Notes: generated by a model from the sequence alone, not told the origin. Positions 34,465 through 46,098 are shown, counted from the first letter of the stretch. The stretch: DNA of 64,000 bases from Artocarpus heterophyllus (GCA_025403435.1 CM046343.1:33266930-33330929); one strand, 5' to 3'. A program made the numbers and translations.

Positions 34465-35925
34465 TAGGGGTTAACATCAGGTTGGTTAGGGAGGTTTTAT
34501 AAATTTTCATCCCACTCGTTTAAAATTTTGGTGGATTGATTTTAAATTTAAGCCACTAATCAACCTAAATTTTAAAATCAATCCATTCATTAAAGTATGG
34601 GTGGATTGGGTGGGTTAGTTGAACTAGTATTATTAAAGAGAAGAAAATAAAAGCTAACAATTTAACCCAAAATAAATCATAAAAGTTACAATTTATAACA
34701 TATTGGTCTCATAAAGTTTCAATATTGTCTCAATAAGTAATTAACTAATATAAAAATAAAGGATCCACAATACAAGTTCATATGCATTAAGTTAGGGCTG
34801 TACAAAAACCGCCTCGCACCCGCCAACCGCTCGCGCCCGCGCCCGCCCATATCAAAAAAAGCGGGTTTACGTTAGCAACCTACTGGTGGGCGGGTATATT
34901 CGGTGGGCGGGTTTGGTTTTAAGTTTTTGAGGGCGGGTTCAACCCGCACCCGCCCGCTTATATATTTTTTAAAAAAAAACTTATCATTTATTTCATTTTA
35001 TTCTTATTTTAGAGATGATTGAGCAATCCAACACTTCAAGCATGAGCTCGGCTGCCTCTTGACATATTAGAAATTGAAAATTCTCTTATTATTTTGTAAA
35101 GTGATCAAAATTCAAATCAAGTAAATTAGTAGATAAAGCCCTAAAAGAAAAAGAACACTTGACTTTGTTCATCATTTCATGTGTAGCATTCTATTATTTT
35201 TGAACCCAGTGAATGGGCTTTAATTTTTATGAACTCTTGACTTTATTTATCACTTTATATGTAGTTGATGCTTTTTGTGCAGTGAATGATTATGTTTCTT
35301 AATTTGTACTTTTAAATATGGTCACTGTCTTTAAGCATCAAACTTATTGGGAATGCTTTATGTATTGTCATCTTATATTTTCTACAAATTTTCTTCGCTT
35401 TCTAAAAAAAAGGTCCAAAACCGCCTTCACTTTCTGCATTGGGCAATAGCATAGGTTTAAACCGCCTCAACCCCCCCACACCTGCCCGCAACCACCCAAA
35501 ACCAAACCAAAACCGCCCGCCATGTGGTGGTCGGTTTGCGGGTTGGTTAATCGCCAACCCGCCATCCAAAAAAACAACACCGCACCCGCCCAAAAACCAT
35601 CAAACCGCCCACCATTCACCCCTACATTAAGTCAAAAACTGAAAAATAAACAATAAAGTTCGAAGAAACATCAACCCATATAATGTATAATTATTAATCT
35701 CCAACTCTAAGCATATCTATTCAAACATTTTCTATAATTATAATACAAGATCCTCTAATAATAAATAATATGATCTTTTAAATAAATAGATTCGGTAAGT
35801 TTGGGGTTACGATGAATTGAGTCCACTTGAACTACTTGTCGGGTTCGTTGACTTTGGATTAGCTTAAGTTGGATTAGGTGGATTAATTGGATACATTGAG
35901 TTGTTGAGTGTTTTGTTCACCCTTA
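34465..35925. mobile_element. Outer hAT-like non-autonomous element, split by an inner insertion
   Basis: It starts TAGGGGTTAACA and ends TGTTCACCCTTA, an imperfect terminal inverted repeat of hAT type. The flanks GTAGCAAT (34457-34464) and ATAGCAGT (35926-35933) agree at 6 of 8 positions, as an aged 8-bp target-site duplication. Without the inner element it is about 620 bp and has no transposase. Confidence 0.5.
34793..35624. mobile_element. Inner hAT-like element with 8-bp target-site duplication and GC-rich ends
   Basis: A perfect CATTAAGT duplication (34785-34792 and 35625-35632) flanks an 832-bp segment starting TAGGGCTGTA and ending TTCACCCCTA. Both subterminal zones are packed with CCGCCCGC/GCGGGCGG words (34810-34965, 35415-35615), complementary between the ends, around an AT-rich core. 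No transposase is encoded, so it is a non-autonomous element. ORFs at 35402-35630 are by-products of the GC-rich words. Confidence 0.8.
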
Positions 35926-36169
35926 ATAGCAGTTAAAACTTAGTCCTCTTTTTTTTGTTGTTGTATACTTATACTTGTCATTTTTCAATTTTTTAGTCTT
36001 TTATCTAAATTTCTGCTTTTCTAAGTTGTTTGGAAATGGAACTAAAGTTGTTGATTTAAAAACTGTAGCATATGAGAGCTATATACTATAACAATATAAC
36101 AATTTAGTGTAACTGTTAAGAATTTTATACTGTGTTCATTGATCGGAGCCATCCATAAAGAACTTATTG

Positions 36170-36590
36170 ACATTTCCCTTTTCATCGTCGTTTAATTTTT
36201 TTTTCTTAAGGACGTTTTCTCGTTTTTATCGTTTGCACTGCTTGTTGTCGTTTTGAGTTTGAATATGGTCCCTTTTTTTTCTTCTTCCAATTCCCATTTT
36301 TTAGACATCCAATTGATTTTCTTGCTTTACATGTTCTCTCAATACTTGTCGTTTTTCAGTTTGTTGTTGTCGCACTCTCTCATTGTCGTTTTATGGTTTT
36401 TTTTTTTTTTTTTGTCGCTTTTACTTTTATACTTACTTTAAAATCTTGTCATCGTTATCACTTCTATTGTTGTTATTGCTTGTTTGCTTCTTTAATTCTC
36501 TTAAAAACTTTCTTTAAGTTCTTTTGGATTGTGTTTTTCTCTCTTTTTTTTCGGCTCCAAGGTTTTCTCGAAACGTTTGATGTAACAATG
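36170..36590. repeat. T-rich TCGTTTT-iterating tract (copy 3)
   Basis: Recurrent ATCGTCGTTTAA, TTGTCGTTTTGA, CTTGTCGTTTTTC and TTGTCGTTTTATGG in a T-rich plus strand. Poly-T runs interrupt it. The Phe/Leu-rich ORFs at 36253-36791 are not credible. Confidence 0.5.
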
Positions 36591-37229
36591 TCAAAGCAAA
36601 TGTTTGAACCAGACATTACATGTATATTTACACAAAAGAATAAACATATATATATATATATATTTATATATTTTGTTTACTTCATTCTCTTCAAGACGAC
36701 TTTTATAATTTGGCCGTTGGATTCTTGCTCATTAACTGATGTGGCAAGAAAACATTTAAATCTCACACAACTTTTTTGGCAAAGCAATTGAAACTAAAAA
36801 TTTTAATTTAAAAATTGTAATACATGAAAATTTTATACTGTAACAATTTTTATTTTTTAATATAATTGTCGAGAGAGCGTTACATTATAGTTAGGAAAAT
36901 ATAAGGACATAACTTAGTTTTACGACTTTGAGAGATCAGAGAGAGAACAGATCTAAGAGCTTGGGGTTTTCATGTACCTGGGTTTAGAAATATTCTCTGA
37001 AGACTGTTATAGTAACCTTGTATTTTCTGGTTTGTGAGTTGAATAGTGTGTGCTATGTGCTTGATTCTACACATGTGTAACGGCTACAGAGTGCGACAGA
37101 GATGGCTTTTTGATGACCCTCTACAACTTTACATCCTAGTTGTTTCTACATTATTCAATTTTCGTTTTCCAATTGCTTTTGTTATCAATTATTCGTAGCC
37201 AAAAAAAAATAAAAAATAAAAATCGATCG
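36591..37229. other. Intergenic spacer between T-rich tracts
   Basis: It contains (AT)n at 36646-36672 and one copy of the dispersed ATACATGAAAATTTTATACTG word (about 36820). Nothing coding was recognised. Confidence 0.4.
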
Positions 37230-37740
37230 CCACTTTTCTCTTGAATCATCGTTTTATTTTTTATTTTTATGTTGTTCTATATGTTTGTTGTCGTTCACAT
37301 CATTCACTAATGATTTTTGGTTGTTTCTCATTTCGATGTCGTTTTCCATACTATTGCTGTTTACTGTATTATTTTGATATTTTAGTTCGTTTTACGGTTG
37401 CTTTACTATTTTTGTTGTCCTAATATGTTTTGTCGTACATCGATTTCATTGTCGTGCTTTATTTCTTTGTTGTTTTCCCATTTAGTGTCGTTACTCATTT
37501 GTTGTCGTTTTTGCCCTTTTGGGGTATTGTTATCGTATATGTTTACAAGTATTGTTATCGTTTCTATCTCTTTACGCTTATTATTTTCAGGTTTTCTCAT
37601 GTATTATCGATTTCCATTTATACTGTCGGTTGCCACCTCTATAATGTAATTCTTGTCCTTTTGTATTTTGCTATCGTCTGCCCTTTTATTGTCGTTTTCC
37701 TTTATCCATTGTTCTTTCGTTAATTGTCGTTTCTTCCATA
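37230..37740. repeat. T-rich TGTCGTTTT-iterating tract (copy 4)
   Basis: This is the densest copy: TTGTCGTT, ATGTCGTTTT, TTGTCGTAC, GTGTCGTTAC, TTATCGTTTC and ATTGTCGTTTT recur at 15-40 bp spacing for about 500 bp. It shares longer words such as CCCTTTTATTGTCG and CTATCGTCT with copy 1. Confidence 0.55.
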
Positions 37741-37746
37741 GACTTC

Positions 37747-37913
37747 TAGGGTGTTTGGAAGGGTGGTGGAACTAGTGGTGAAAATCACTTTTACTGTAGC
37801 ATGTGAGAGTTTTATACTGTAGCATATTTTTTTATTATTATTATAACATATGAGAGTTTTACACTGTTTATAACTGAGATTATAGTGAGAACTGAGTACC
37901 GCTAAACACCCCC
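37747..37913. mobile_element. MITE-like repeat with GGGTGTTT ends
   Basis: It begins TAGGGTGTTTGG and ends CTAAACACCC, forming an imperfect inverted terminal repeat, and holds the dispersed word GAGAGTTTTATACTGTAGC. No convincing target-site duplication was found, so the exact limits are uncertain. Confidence 0.45.
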
Positions 37914-37968
37914 TTCATTTTATGTTACAAACAACAAGAAAAAAAGAACACAAGCTGCACACAAGGGT

Positions 37969-38042
37969 GGTGTCGTGGTGTACCGGGTTATTACGTCAGT
38001 CTACCACCCTGAAACTCTCCGGTTCGAGTCCGGGCGACGTAC
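37969..38042 (+). pseudogene. tRNA-Val-derived sequence, full length but decayed
   Basis: It aligns end to end with tRNA-Val(AAC): GTGGTGTACCGGGTTA (D arm region), CAGTCTACCACCCTG (anticodon arm) and TCTCCGGTTCGAGTCCGGG (T arm, intact B box). The anticodon position reads ACC rather than AAC, and acceptor and anticodon stems carry mismatches. It is followed by T-rich sequence and has no CCA. A SINE head or tRNA pseudogene is more likely than a working tRNA. Confidence 0.6.
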
Positions 38043-38927
38043 ATTATTCATTCAAACTCTAATTCTTTTTTCTTTTTTCTTTTTTGTGGGGGGCTTTTCA
38101 ATTAAATCCTCTCTGAAAACTGTATTAGAATCTCTTGCTTCAAATCCTCTCTGAAAACTTTATTAAAATCTGTTGCTTCAACTGCGGAAACAAAGCCATG
38201 CCACTAGACTATAGGCTCAGACAGACAGACAGAGACAGAGACAGGGGTAGTGAGAGTGTGTGATTAGCCATAAATATTGCTGTTGGTTCCACATCAACTG
38301 TGGTCACGCGTTGCCTCTTCTCTCTCTCTCTCCTCTTTTCTTTCTCTTTCTCTCTCTAAAAGTAACAAAACAGCGGCTCTGACATTTGTCAGAAGACTTG
38401 CCAGTCCCACCTCCCTCCTATTATCTTCTCTCTCTCTCTTGTCCTTCTCTTCTCATTTGTTGAATATGAGATGAAAGAAAAATACAGACTCAAGCAAAAT
38501 GTGGTTGTGGTTCTTTGCACATAGACCCTTGTACTCCTTTTTTTTCAAAAAAATCAAAAAAACAAAAACAACCCAACTGGGATTTTGCCTCTCTAGTAGA
38601 TTTTCTAGTCTTTAAACAGAGAACCTTTTATAACCTCTGCTACTGCCATCTTTTTGCAGTGGATGTGAATTGTAATCCAAGGCTTTTGTCAGTTTACTCA
38701 GTGACAGGCAGTCCATACTGTCTGGCTTCTAAAACCCACACTCTCTTCTTTGACCATATTACTTAGTTTTTAAAGTACTTGTTATTATAACAACTTCTTC
38801 AAAATATGGAGTCTCAAATTCCTCCTTTCGGTATTTGCCCATTTGTTCTTTTTCTTTTTTCATTTCAAACGACAATTTTTGCGTTGGTTTTGTCTAATCA
38901 CAGTGTTATTTTGCAGGTTCCAAGGGA
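38043..38927 (+). promoter_or_regulatory. Promoter and 5' leader of the GRF gene
   Basis: It contains GACA repeats (38219-38245), a TATA-like CATAAATATTG (38269-38279) and a long CT-rich leader (38310-38455), all on the plus strand. TTATTTTGCAG at 38906-38916 just before the start codon looks like a 3' splice site, so the leader probably contains an intron; its donor was not identified. Extra 5' coding sequence in an earlier exon cannot be excluded. Confidence 0.45.
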
Positions 38928-40179
38928 ATGGAGGGTGATGATATCATTGCTACTAGTTGGTCAGTTGAACAAGAGGGGTCATCTCCAATTGGGCTAAATC
39001 TTGAGCTTGGAAGAGGGTCTTCTAGTCAGAAACTTGACGGGAAAAGATCGTCATTTCTTGGGTTCACAATTCTTCAGCTTCAAGAGCTTCAACTTCAAGC
39101 CCTTATCTACAAGTACATAGAGGCCGGTCTTCCTGTACCTTATCACCTTGTTCTCCCAATTTGGCAGAGCTTTTCTAGCTCCTTTGGCAACCTCCCCACT
39201 TGTAAGTGTTCCCCAGAAAAATAAAAAATGAAAAATAAATTGTCATTAGGGATTTATAGTCCGCTCGTTTGAACCGCAAAATAAACTGTGAAAAGTGTTT
39301 GACAGGTAATTAGAACGATGAGTAAGAATTATTTTTATTGTAATATATAAGAATTTTATATTGCAGTGATTATAAGAGTTTTATACTGCTTGTAATTAAA
39401 AAAATGATCCGGATCATAACTACCAAATACTTTTAAAATTGATTTGAACCATAAATTATCTACTTTGGTATGGGACAATTCAGACCATTATTTTAGTTAT
39501 GAACAATGTAAAACTTTTACATGTTATAATAAAAAGAAAAAAATTGCTAAGATGTAAAGATCTAACATGCTACAATAAAAACAGTTTTAACTAATAGTTT
39601 CTACTACCTTGTTAAACACCCTAATTTATACCAACTTTTCACTTTGAGCTAGTGTCAGGCTTAGTTGAGGTTAGTTAGAACTTATTCGAACCACACTTTG
39701 AACTATGGTTTTTTTCTAAAAGGTTCAAAACCTAGTTGCAAACTGTCATGGCAAATGGGCTATTAATTTCTTGCAATTTATGTGAAATTTGACTTTTTGG
39801 GTTTTTATTTTAAATATTGTTAGCTATAGGGATCAGCTCCATGTGTTCGGACTCAAGGAAAGGCATTGAGGCAGAACCATGGAGATGTAGAAGAACAGAT
39901 GGGAAGAAATGGAGGTGTGGGAAAGAAGCTCTTCCACATCAAAAGTATTGTGAGAGGCACATACATAGAGGTCGTCACCGTTCAAGAAAGCCTGTGGACT
40001 CTACTCATTACAATACTTCTCCTAATAATGCTATAAATATTGGTCATGGTGCTACTACTACTACAGCTGCAAGTCATGGAGAGGTTAATATTGGCTCAAA
40101 CTTGACGGACCTTTCCATTTCACTCCCGGTAAACACCACTTGTAGTGCACTTTTCCCAAGGTTTGGTTTTTCATCCTGA
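38928..40179 (+). CDS. Growth-regulating factor (GRF) transcription factor, compact form
   Basis: Exon 1 is 38928-39201 and exon 2 is 39824-40179, with a 622-bp GT-AG intron (phase 1). They give a 209-residue protein. The QLQ domain (about 46-79; [24 protein letters not shown]) binds GIF co-activators. The WRC domain (about 108-150) has the C3H zinc motif (Cys113, Cys123, Cys134, His137) and basic nuclear-localising residues, and binds DNA. GRFs promote cell proliferation in young organs. Most are 350-600 residues with C-terminal TQL/FFD motifs, which are missing here, so this resembles the short GRF class. LNLEL at 23-27 fits the EAR pattern LxLxL. The gene carries a miR396 site. Confidence 0.9.
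39240..39440. repeat. Dispersed repeat copy in the GRF intron
   Basis: GTAATATATAAGAATTTTAT and TATAAGAGTTTTATACTG match the word found at 34405, 36065, 36820, 37795 and 50616. No clear terminal repeats could be fixed. Confidence 0.35.
39981..40001 (+). promoter_or_regulatory. miR396 target site in the GRF mRNA
   Basis: The 21 bases from CGTTCAAGAAAG to CCTGTGGAC match the conserved miR396 site of GRF genes except at the last base. The site encodes RSRKPV(D) at the end of the WRC domain, its normal place. Post-transcriptional repression by miR396 is expected. Confidence 0.9.
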
Positions 40180-41841
40180 AGAAAGGTAGCAAGAGAAGCT
40201 TGAAAACAAGTTTTGTAACCTTTTGAGAATTTTGGTTTTGGGTTCCTACTGGTTTTGCAAGATAATATAATTTTGGGGGACTGTTTTATCTGGTGTTACT
40301 TTTGGACGCTTTTGGATGAGCTAGAGTAGAATGATAGCTTGGTTGAAATAAGGGGTTTTTTTTTTTTTTTTTGTGGTTAATGAAATAGGTAGAAATTTGG
40401 TATTTCTTCCATGTTCTTAACTTCAACCACGAAAGCTTGCCCTTCTGCAAACTCAAGGTGAACTAGATATCTGGATATGCCACGTGATTTTAAGCATCCC
40501 TACTTAGAGTAAATGTGTTTAGGATATGTGCCAAATAACTTTGTAAGAAGTGTAATATTTCTTTGCTTTCTTTTATTTTTTTATTTTAATGTAGAGTGAG
40601 AAATTTGAAAATCCATATTTTGTGATCAGATGTGAATTGATCCCTAGGTTATGCACATTTTTATTTAGGGCATATGTTTATTGCTTTAAGAGAACAGGAA
40701 GGAAAAAAGAAACATATAACTTTTTTCGCAAAAACAAGAATAAATTAGGTAATATATTTTACTACAACTGTTTTTCTCTCTTTGATCCACATCATTTCTT
40801 CTAGCTTAAAAGTTTAAAATACTTTTAGATAATTCAATTTACTTATTTTTAACCTAAAATACTTAAGAACAATAATGTTTTTATATATATTAAAAATGAT
40901 ATGTTTTAAATTTTTTTTTTAAAAAGTAATGAAATTGAAAAACATTAACATAAAATTGATGTTTCTCAAATTGAGCCACCAACAAAGGGAGGACAAATAT
41001 ATTAAAGGCCCATTTAGGATAATGTAAAGTCCAAGCCTTCAGAAAGCCAGTAACCAATACAAAACCTTACCCATTGAAGTTCCCATATCTCCGCAGCGCG
41101 TTCAGCTTAAAAAAAATTACATACTATGCCATAGTTTTTAAAAAATATCTGTGTTCATGGTATATTTAAAAGAAAAAAAAAAGTTGTGACACATAATTAT
41201 TTATATTATATATTTAAATTAGGTTATACTTAAACATATATTATATTTATAAAAAGTAAATTTGAAAAAACAGCGTTTCTTTAAAGAAAAAATAATAATA
41301 TAAAATCAAATTATTGTTATAAAATTAAAATTTAATACAATATTTAAAATATCTTTTGTTATATAGTATTTATTTTAACAATATTTATATTTTATATTAT
41401 ATAATTATATAATTATTTTAATAATATTATTTTAAAATATATATAGAATTGAAGTCATATTTTAACCCAATAAAAATAACTGGACAATTTGTCTGATTAA
41501 CTGTTCTGAAAATTCCGCTTGAAGTATCAAATCACGTGTTTGTTCTCTTTTCCTGGCCGACCAGCATGTGCTCCTTGTCGATATGTATAGAGAGTCTGAC
41601 TGGGTCCCAATGCAAGCACATGACCCCACATATCCATTTTAATCACGCACATAGCATAACACCACAGATCATGAATCGATTAGTCACTAAATATAAGTCC
41701 TCAGGAGACTCACATGCACATGCAAGTGCAACATTCTACCAAAGATCCAATTGATCTATTATTGAGTGCATTTGAATGTTGATTTGAGTGCGACTTAAAA
41801 AATTATATACTATAAATAATTTTGCACAAGGAAAAGCATGC

Positions 41842-41879
<38 letters not shown>

Positions 41880-43400
41880 CATCAAGTAGTTTTAGTAAGG
41901 GTATGTTTAGTGCATAGATTTGGATGGTGTGATTTCAAACTTTATAATTTAAATTGATAGTTTTGAAGCATGTGGTTTAAATCTTAGTTTTGATATAAGG
42001 TTTAGAATGTAAATGTTTAAAACAAAAATAAACATCACATCAGTTTGGAAACAATAATTGATATTTAGAAAACTACAACTTATAAAGAAAAATGACAATA
42101 ATTTTATTGTAGAAAATAGTTTAAAATGGTTAGAATTTAAGAGAGGTATAGTTTTCGAAACTGACAGTTTAGTTTGTTTTAAACGATCGTCACCATTCTA
42201 AAGGATTTAAACTTGCAGCAACTAAATGATCATTTTTGTATGCTTATAAGTGCAAAACTACTTAAAACGTTCTAAACACGTGCACTAAACGACACGTAAA
42301 TTTTATCCCACTGATGATCCTAGCATGTATCAAACTGCCAAAGAACGAAAATGTTCTTATCTCTTAAGGGGAAAAAGGTTACACTCTTATTAAACAAAAT
42401 ATTTTAATGTGATAATTTTGTGTATTTTTTAAATGATTGAACGTGTTAATTATAAATAATTTGCTTGATTCCCCCCGTCAAGACAAAGGGGAAAATACAA
42501 CGGTAAACAAAACAGTACTTACAACCGCTAGTTAACAAAAAGCATTATTTAATTACTACTTGGCTTGTAACCAATGCCAGAATCAATCATGTTTTCAATG
42601 TTGAACCATAAATACACTCCTATTTATATCTTCCATTTAAAAACCGTGTCATTTTGGAACCGGGCTTGGGTCCTTTTCAATAATTGATGGAAATGTTTCC
42701 ACCCCTCAATGTATAGTTCTTCTTTGAATTATATTGTTCATTCAACAAACAATGTTATAGAACACCGTTGATGTTGAACACTATACATTAATAAAAAATA
42801 AATTTCACAATATGAGATTTACAGACGAGTCTTACCTTTTATTAATTGTAGAGCTTAGCATTGAGTGTGCCCTAAGCATTTTTTTTCAACCTTGTGTTTA
42901 AATCCTAAGTCTTCTATTAGCAAAAGCAAAAAATATACATTAAAAAAAAAAAAGGAATCCAAGTCTTGGTACTAAATGGGATTATCTTCTAGTTCATATT
43001 CACAAAAGAACACTATTGATTTTCATTATATACAAAACTATACACTATTTAATTCGAACCCCTTATCTTCATCTTCGGATCCAATCGATTAACATCACCA
43101 ATAAAATAAGAATTAAACAATAAAATTGGGTGAGCATTAAATTTAGATCTCATCAAACCACCAATTTATCCTCTCTTTTTTTTTTTCTACTCTTCCATAC
43201 CAAAATTTTAAAGCAATTTTTATAATAGATGCTAAAAAAAATAGCTACTAATAAGTATATATCTTGTACCCGTCAAAACTGCAAAAAAAAAATAATTTTA
43301 ATAATACTAATAATCAGAAACAGAACTCTGCTAGAGAGTCTCTGCCAAAAGAAGAAAAGACCCAAATTCTATTTAAAAAAAAATATTCAAATGACCAACT
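40180..43400. other. Intergenic region between GRF and translocator genes
   Basis: The first 200 bp are the GRF 3' flank. The rest is AT-rich, with (AT)n at about 41849-41877 and a MITE at 41899-42296. Small ORFs (41536-41754 and 43229-43519) show no family resemblance. Nothing else is supported. Confidence 0.5.
41899..42296. mobile_element. MITE-like element
   Basis: GTTTAGTGCA (41905-41914) is perfectly repeated in inverse at 42281-42290 (TGCACTAAAC), near the ends of a 400-bp AT-rich non-coding segment. The outer bases GGTATG and CGACACG are only partly complementary, and no target-site duplication was confirmed. Confidence 0.5.
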
Positions 43401-43414
43401 TCACCATTTACGCA

Positions 43415-43443
43415 GACGTGCTCCGCACGTGCGTCCTACGTGG
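43415..43443 (+). promoter_or_regulatory. G-box/ABRE-like cluster upstream of the translocator gene
   Basis: GACGTG, the palindromic GCACGTGC and TACGTGG occur within 29 bp, about 550 bp upstream of the ATG. Such ACGT cores are bound by bZIP and bHLH factors. Regulatory activity is inferred. Confidence 0.4.
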
Positions 43444-43992
43444 AATATGGCATGTTTACCACCAAAAGTGCTGCAACGGCACGGAAACAGGAAACGACAA
43501 CGTAAAAAGCTGTAATTAAATGAAAAAAATAAAAAAGGAAAGGTCAGACCAGAGTCGTACAACTCTACTGGGGCCCACACAAAAATAAAGATTAGCCAAT
43601 ACCGACACTATGACTCGGTGGACTCTCTTCCCAAGGAGTCTAATCACTCCGCTCTTTTTTATTTTTGCGTTTTTTTTTTAATTTTTTCTTTCCTTAATAC
43701 CCTCATCTCATTTTCCAATCCAACGGTCAACATCCACGTTCCCTACAAATCTGAATCTCCACCGTCGGATTAGATCCCCACCTGTTTCACTCCCTTCGTT
43801 CTCAATCGTTTCGTCTTCCTCATTTCCTCATCTTTTTCTTCTTTCTTTCCTTCCGTCTTTGTTCTGTTCAGATCTCAAATAAACAACGCAGAAACGAGAA
43901 AACTTCTCTCTCTAGCTCTTTCTCTCTCTGGAACCCGAACTTCTTGGAGAGAGAGAGCTCGATTGGTTGGTTGGTTGGTTGGTTTCAGTGCA

Positions 43993-45075
43993 ATGGTGGA
44001 GGCACAGTCATGGGCGACGCGTCGGATGAGCAACCCGAGGCTGGACGCCACCACCGCCGCCGCGGCCGTGAATGACCAGCTGATCGACATTCCGGCGACG
44101 CCTTCCGGAGACGTCCGGAATAGCGGAATCTACGCCGTCGGATCGCGGATATCACCGACGGTGCTGACGGCTCTGATCATCGCGTCGTGGTACTTCTCAA
44201 ACATCGGTGTTCTTCTCCTCAACAAGTACTTGCTCAGCATCTATGGCTTCCGCTACCCGATCTTCCTGACGATGCTCCACATGATTGCCTGCGCCTCCTA
44301 CAGCTACGTCGCCATCACGTTCCTTGAGATCGTCCCCCGCCAGCACATCCTCTCGCGGCGGCAGTTCATGAAGATCTTCGCCCTAAGCGCGATCTTCTGC
44401 TTCTCCGTCGTCTGCGGGAACACCTCTCTCCGCTACATTCCGGTGTCGTTCAACCAGGCCGTCGGAGCCACCGGGCCGTTCTTCACCGCGATCTTCTCTT
44501 TCCTCATCACCTGCAAGAAGGAGTCCGCCGAGGTGTACTTGGCTCTCTTGCCTGTCGTTTTCGGCATCGTGCTCGCGTCGAACAGCGAGCCTCTCTTCAA
44601 TCTGTTTGGATTCCTGGTTTGCGTGAGCTCAACAGCTGCCAGGGCCTTGAAATCCGTGGTCCAGGGGATATTACTGACCTCCGAGGCTGAGAGGCTTCAC
44701 TCAATGAATCTGTTGCTCTACATGGCTCCAATGGCGGCGATGATTCTCCTCCCGTTCACGCTTTACATCGAAGGAAATGTCGCGAGCGTTGCGATCGAGA
44801 AGGCTAGGAGTGATCCGTTCATGGTGTTCTTGTTGATTGGGAACGCGACGGTGGCGTATTTGGTAAACTTGACGAATTTCCTGGTCACTAAACACACCAG
44901 CGCGCTGACGCTGCAGGTTCTCGGAAACGCCAAGGCGGCTGTGGCGGCGTGCGTGTCGGTATTGATCTTTAGGAATCCGGTGACGGTGATGGGAATAGTC
45001 GGATTCGGCATCACCACATTGGGGGTAGTGCTTTACAGCGAGGCTAAGAAGAGGTCCAAAGCAATACAAAAGTGA
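43993..45075 (+). CDS. Nucleotide-sugar/triose-phosphate-type translocator (At1g12500-like), intronless
   Basis: The 360-residue protein starts [16 protein letters not shown], the same N-terminus as Arabidopsis At1g12500-type 'probable sugar phosphate/phosphate translocators', which supports this ATG over the upstream in-frame TTG at 43963. A short Ala-rich hydrophilic N-tail is followed by about ten hydrophobic membrane segments (from residue about 50). Family motifs include [38 protein letters not shown] and [13 protein letters not shown]. Members sit in Golgi/ER membranes and exchange sugar phosphates or nucleotide sugars; the substrate of this subgroup is not settled. No transit peptide is obvious. 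The 5' leader is CT-rich, with (GGTT)n just upstream of the ATG. Confidence 0.92.
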   Translation: MVEAQSWATRRMSNPRLDATTAAAAVNDQLIDIPATPSGDVRNSGIYAVGSRISPTVLTALIIASWYFSNIGVLLLNKYLLSIYGFRYPIFLTMLHMIACASYSYVAITFLEIVPRQHILSRRQFMKIFALSAIFCFSVVCGNTSLRYIPVSFNQAVGATGPFFTAIFSFLITCKKESAEVYLALLPVVFGIVLASNSEPLFNLFGFLVCVSSTAARALKSVVQGILLTSEAERLHSMNLLLYMAPMAAMILLPFTLYIEGNVASVAIEKARSDPFMVFLLIGNATVAYLVNLTNFLVTKHTSALTLQVLGNAKAAVAACVSVLIFRNPVTVMGIVGFGITTLGVVLYSEAKKRSKAIQK

Positions 45076-46008
45076 ATAAAGTTTTCAAAAGGATTGTTCG
45101 TTTTAATTTGCCACCGAGATTGGTATGGCCACTGCTTCCCTTTCTTTTTTTCTTTTATTTCTCGCTTTTTTTGGTTTTTAATTTTTGTAATCTGTTAATT
45201 TGATTCCTGATTAGTGGAAGGAAAAAGAACGAAAATTTGCAAGCTAGTATTGCAATTGAACTGTATAGGATGAAGGGAAAGGAAAGGCCGAAGGATAATG
45301 GTCATTTTTTTATGCCCTTTGATATTTTTTTTTTTTTAGTTCTTCTCTAATAGGGTCGGACTGAGAGAAATTTTATCTTTTCAATTTATCTTACGCTGTG
45401 TAAGTTTATATGATGTAATCTGCTCTTGACCACATACAAGCATAGGATTAAGATATCAATCTAAATGTATTTTGTTGGGGGGAGAAATTAATTTCTTTCC
45501 CTCTTTAGTTAGACAAGATTGTGTTGTTGAATTGATTTGGTTCATTGACTTTGTGCAATCTCAATCCTTTTGCACGATATATATGTGTTTTATTTGCTTT
45601 CTTTCATTCATTTTAGGTTAGATACTGTTTGAATTGTTTGTATTGTTTTGTTTTATAGAGAATTTTCAATCATAGCAAAAAGGGCAGAATCCATCTTTAC
45701 ATGTGTTTTTATGTTGTTTTTCATTTTGCACCAACTATTAATGAACTTGTTTGAGTGCTTGATTTCCTGGCCAAGTTGAATTTCAGTTAGCAGTATACTC
45801 GTGTCTTTTGGGATACTTGACTTCCTTGATGCCATCATTCATGTTTTCCGGAGTGGGGAAATCTATTTAGGTTATGCACCTCAAAGTTTTGTTGGATTTT
45901 CTAACATTTTGGGTGAAATTAGCATAAAACTGTACTCATGGTGTCAAGGTACAAGCTTGGTCCCCCTAAACTTGACAATCTGAGGTAACGTTTATGGAAT
46001 AGTGAAGA

Positions 46009-46098
46009 AAGCATCAAAGTTCTTAATTTGTGAGATTGGAAAACTGACAAAGTAAGCATCAAAGTTCTTAATTTGTGAGATTGGAAAACTGACAAAGT
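46009..46098. repeat. Perfect 45-bp tandem duplication
   Basis: The unit starting AAGCATCAAAGTTC and ending GACAAAGT occurs twice head to tail (46009-46053 and 46054-46098) with no difference. It is a recent slippage or repair event in non-coding DNA. Confidence 0.9.

Noticed and set aside
37969..38042. Functional tRNA-Val gene
   Set aside because: Anticodon and stems are altered and pairing in the acceptor stem is poor.
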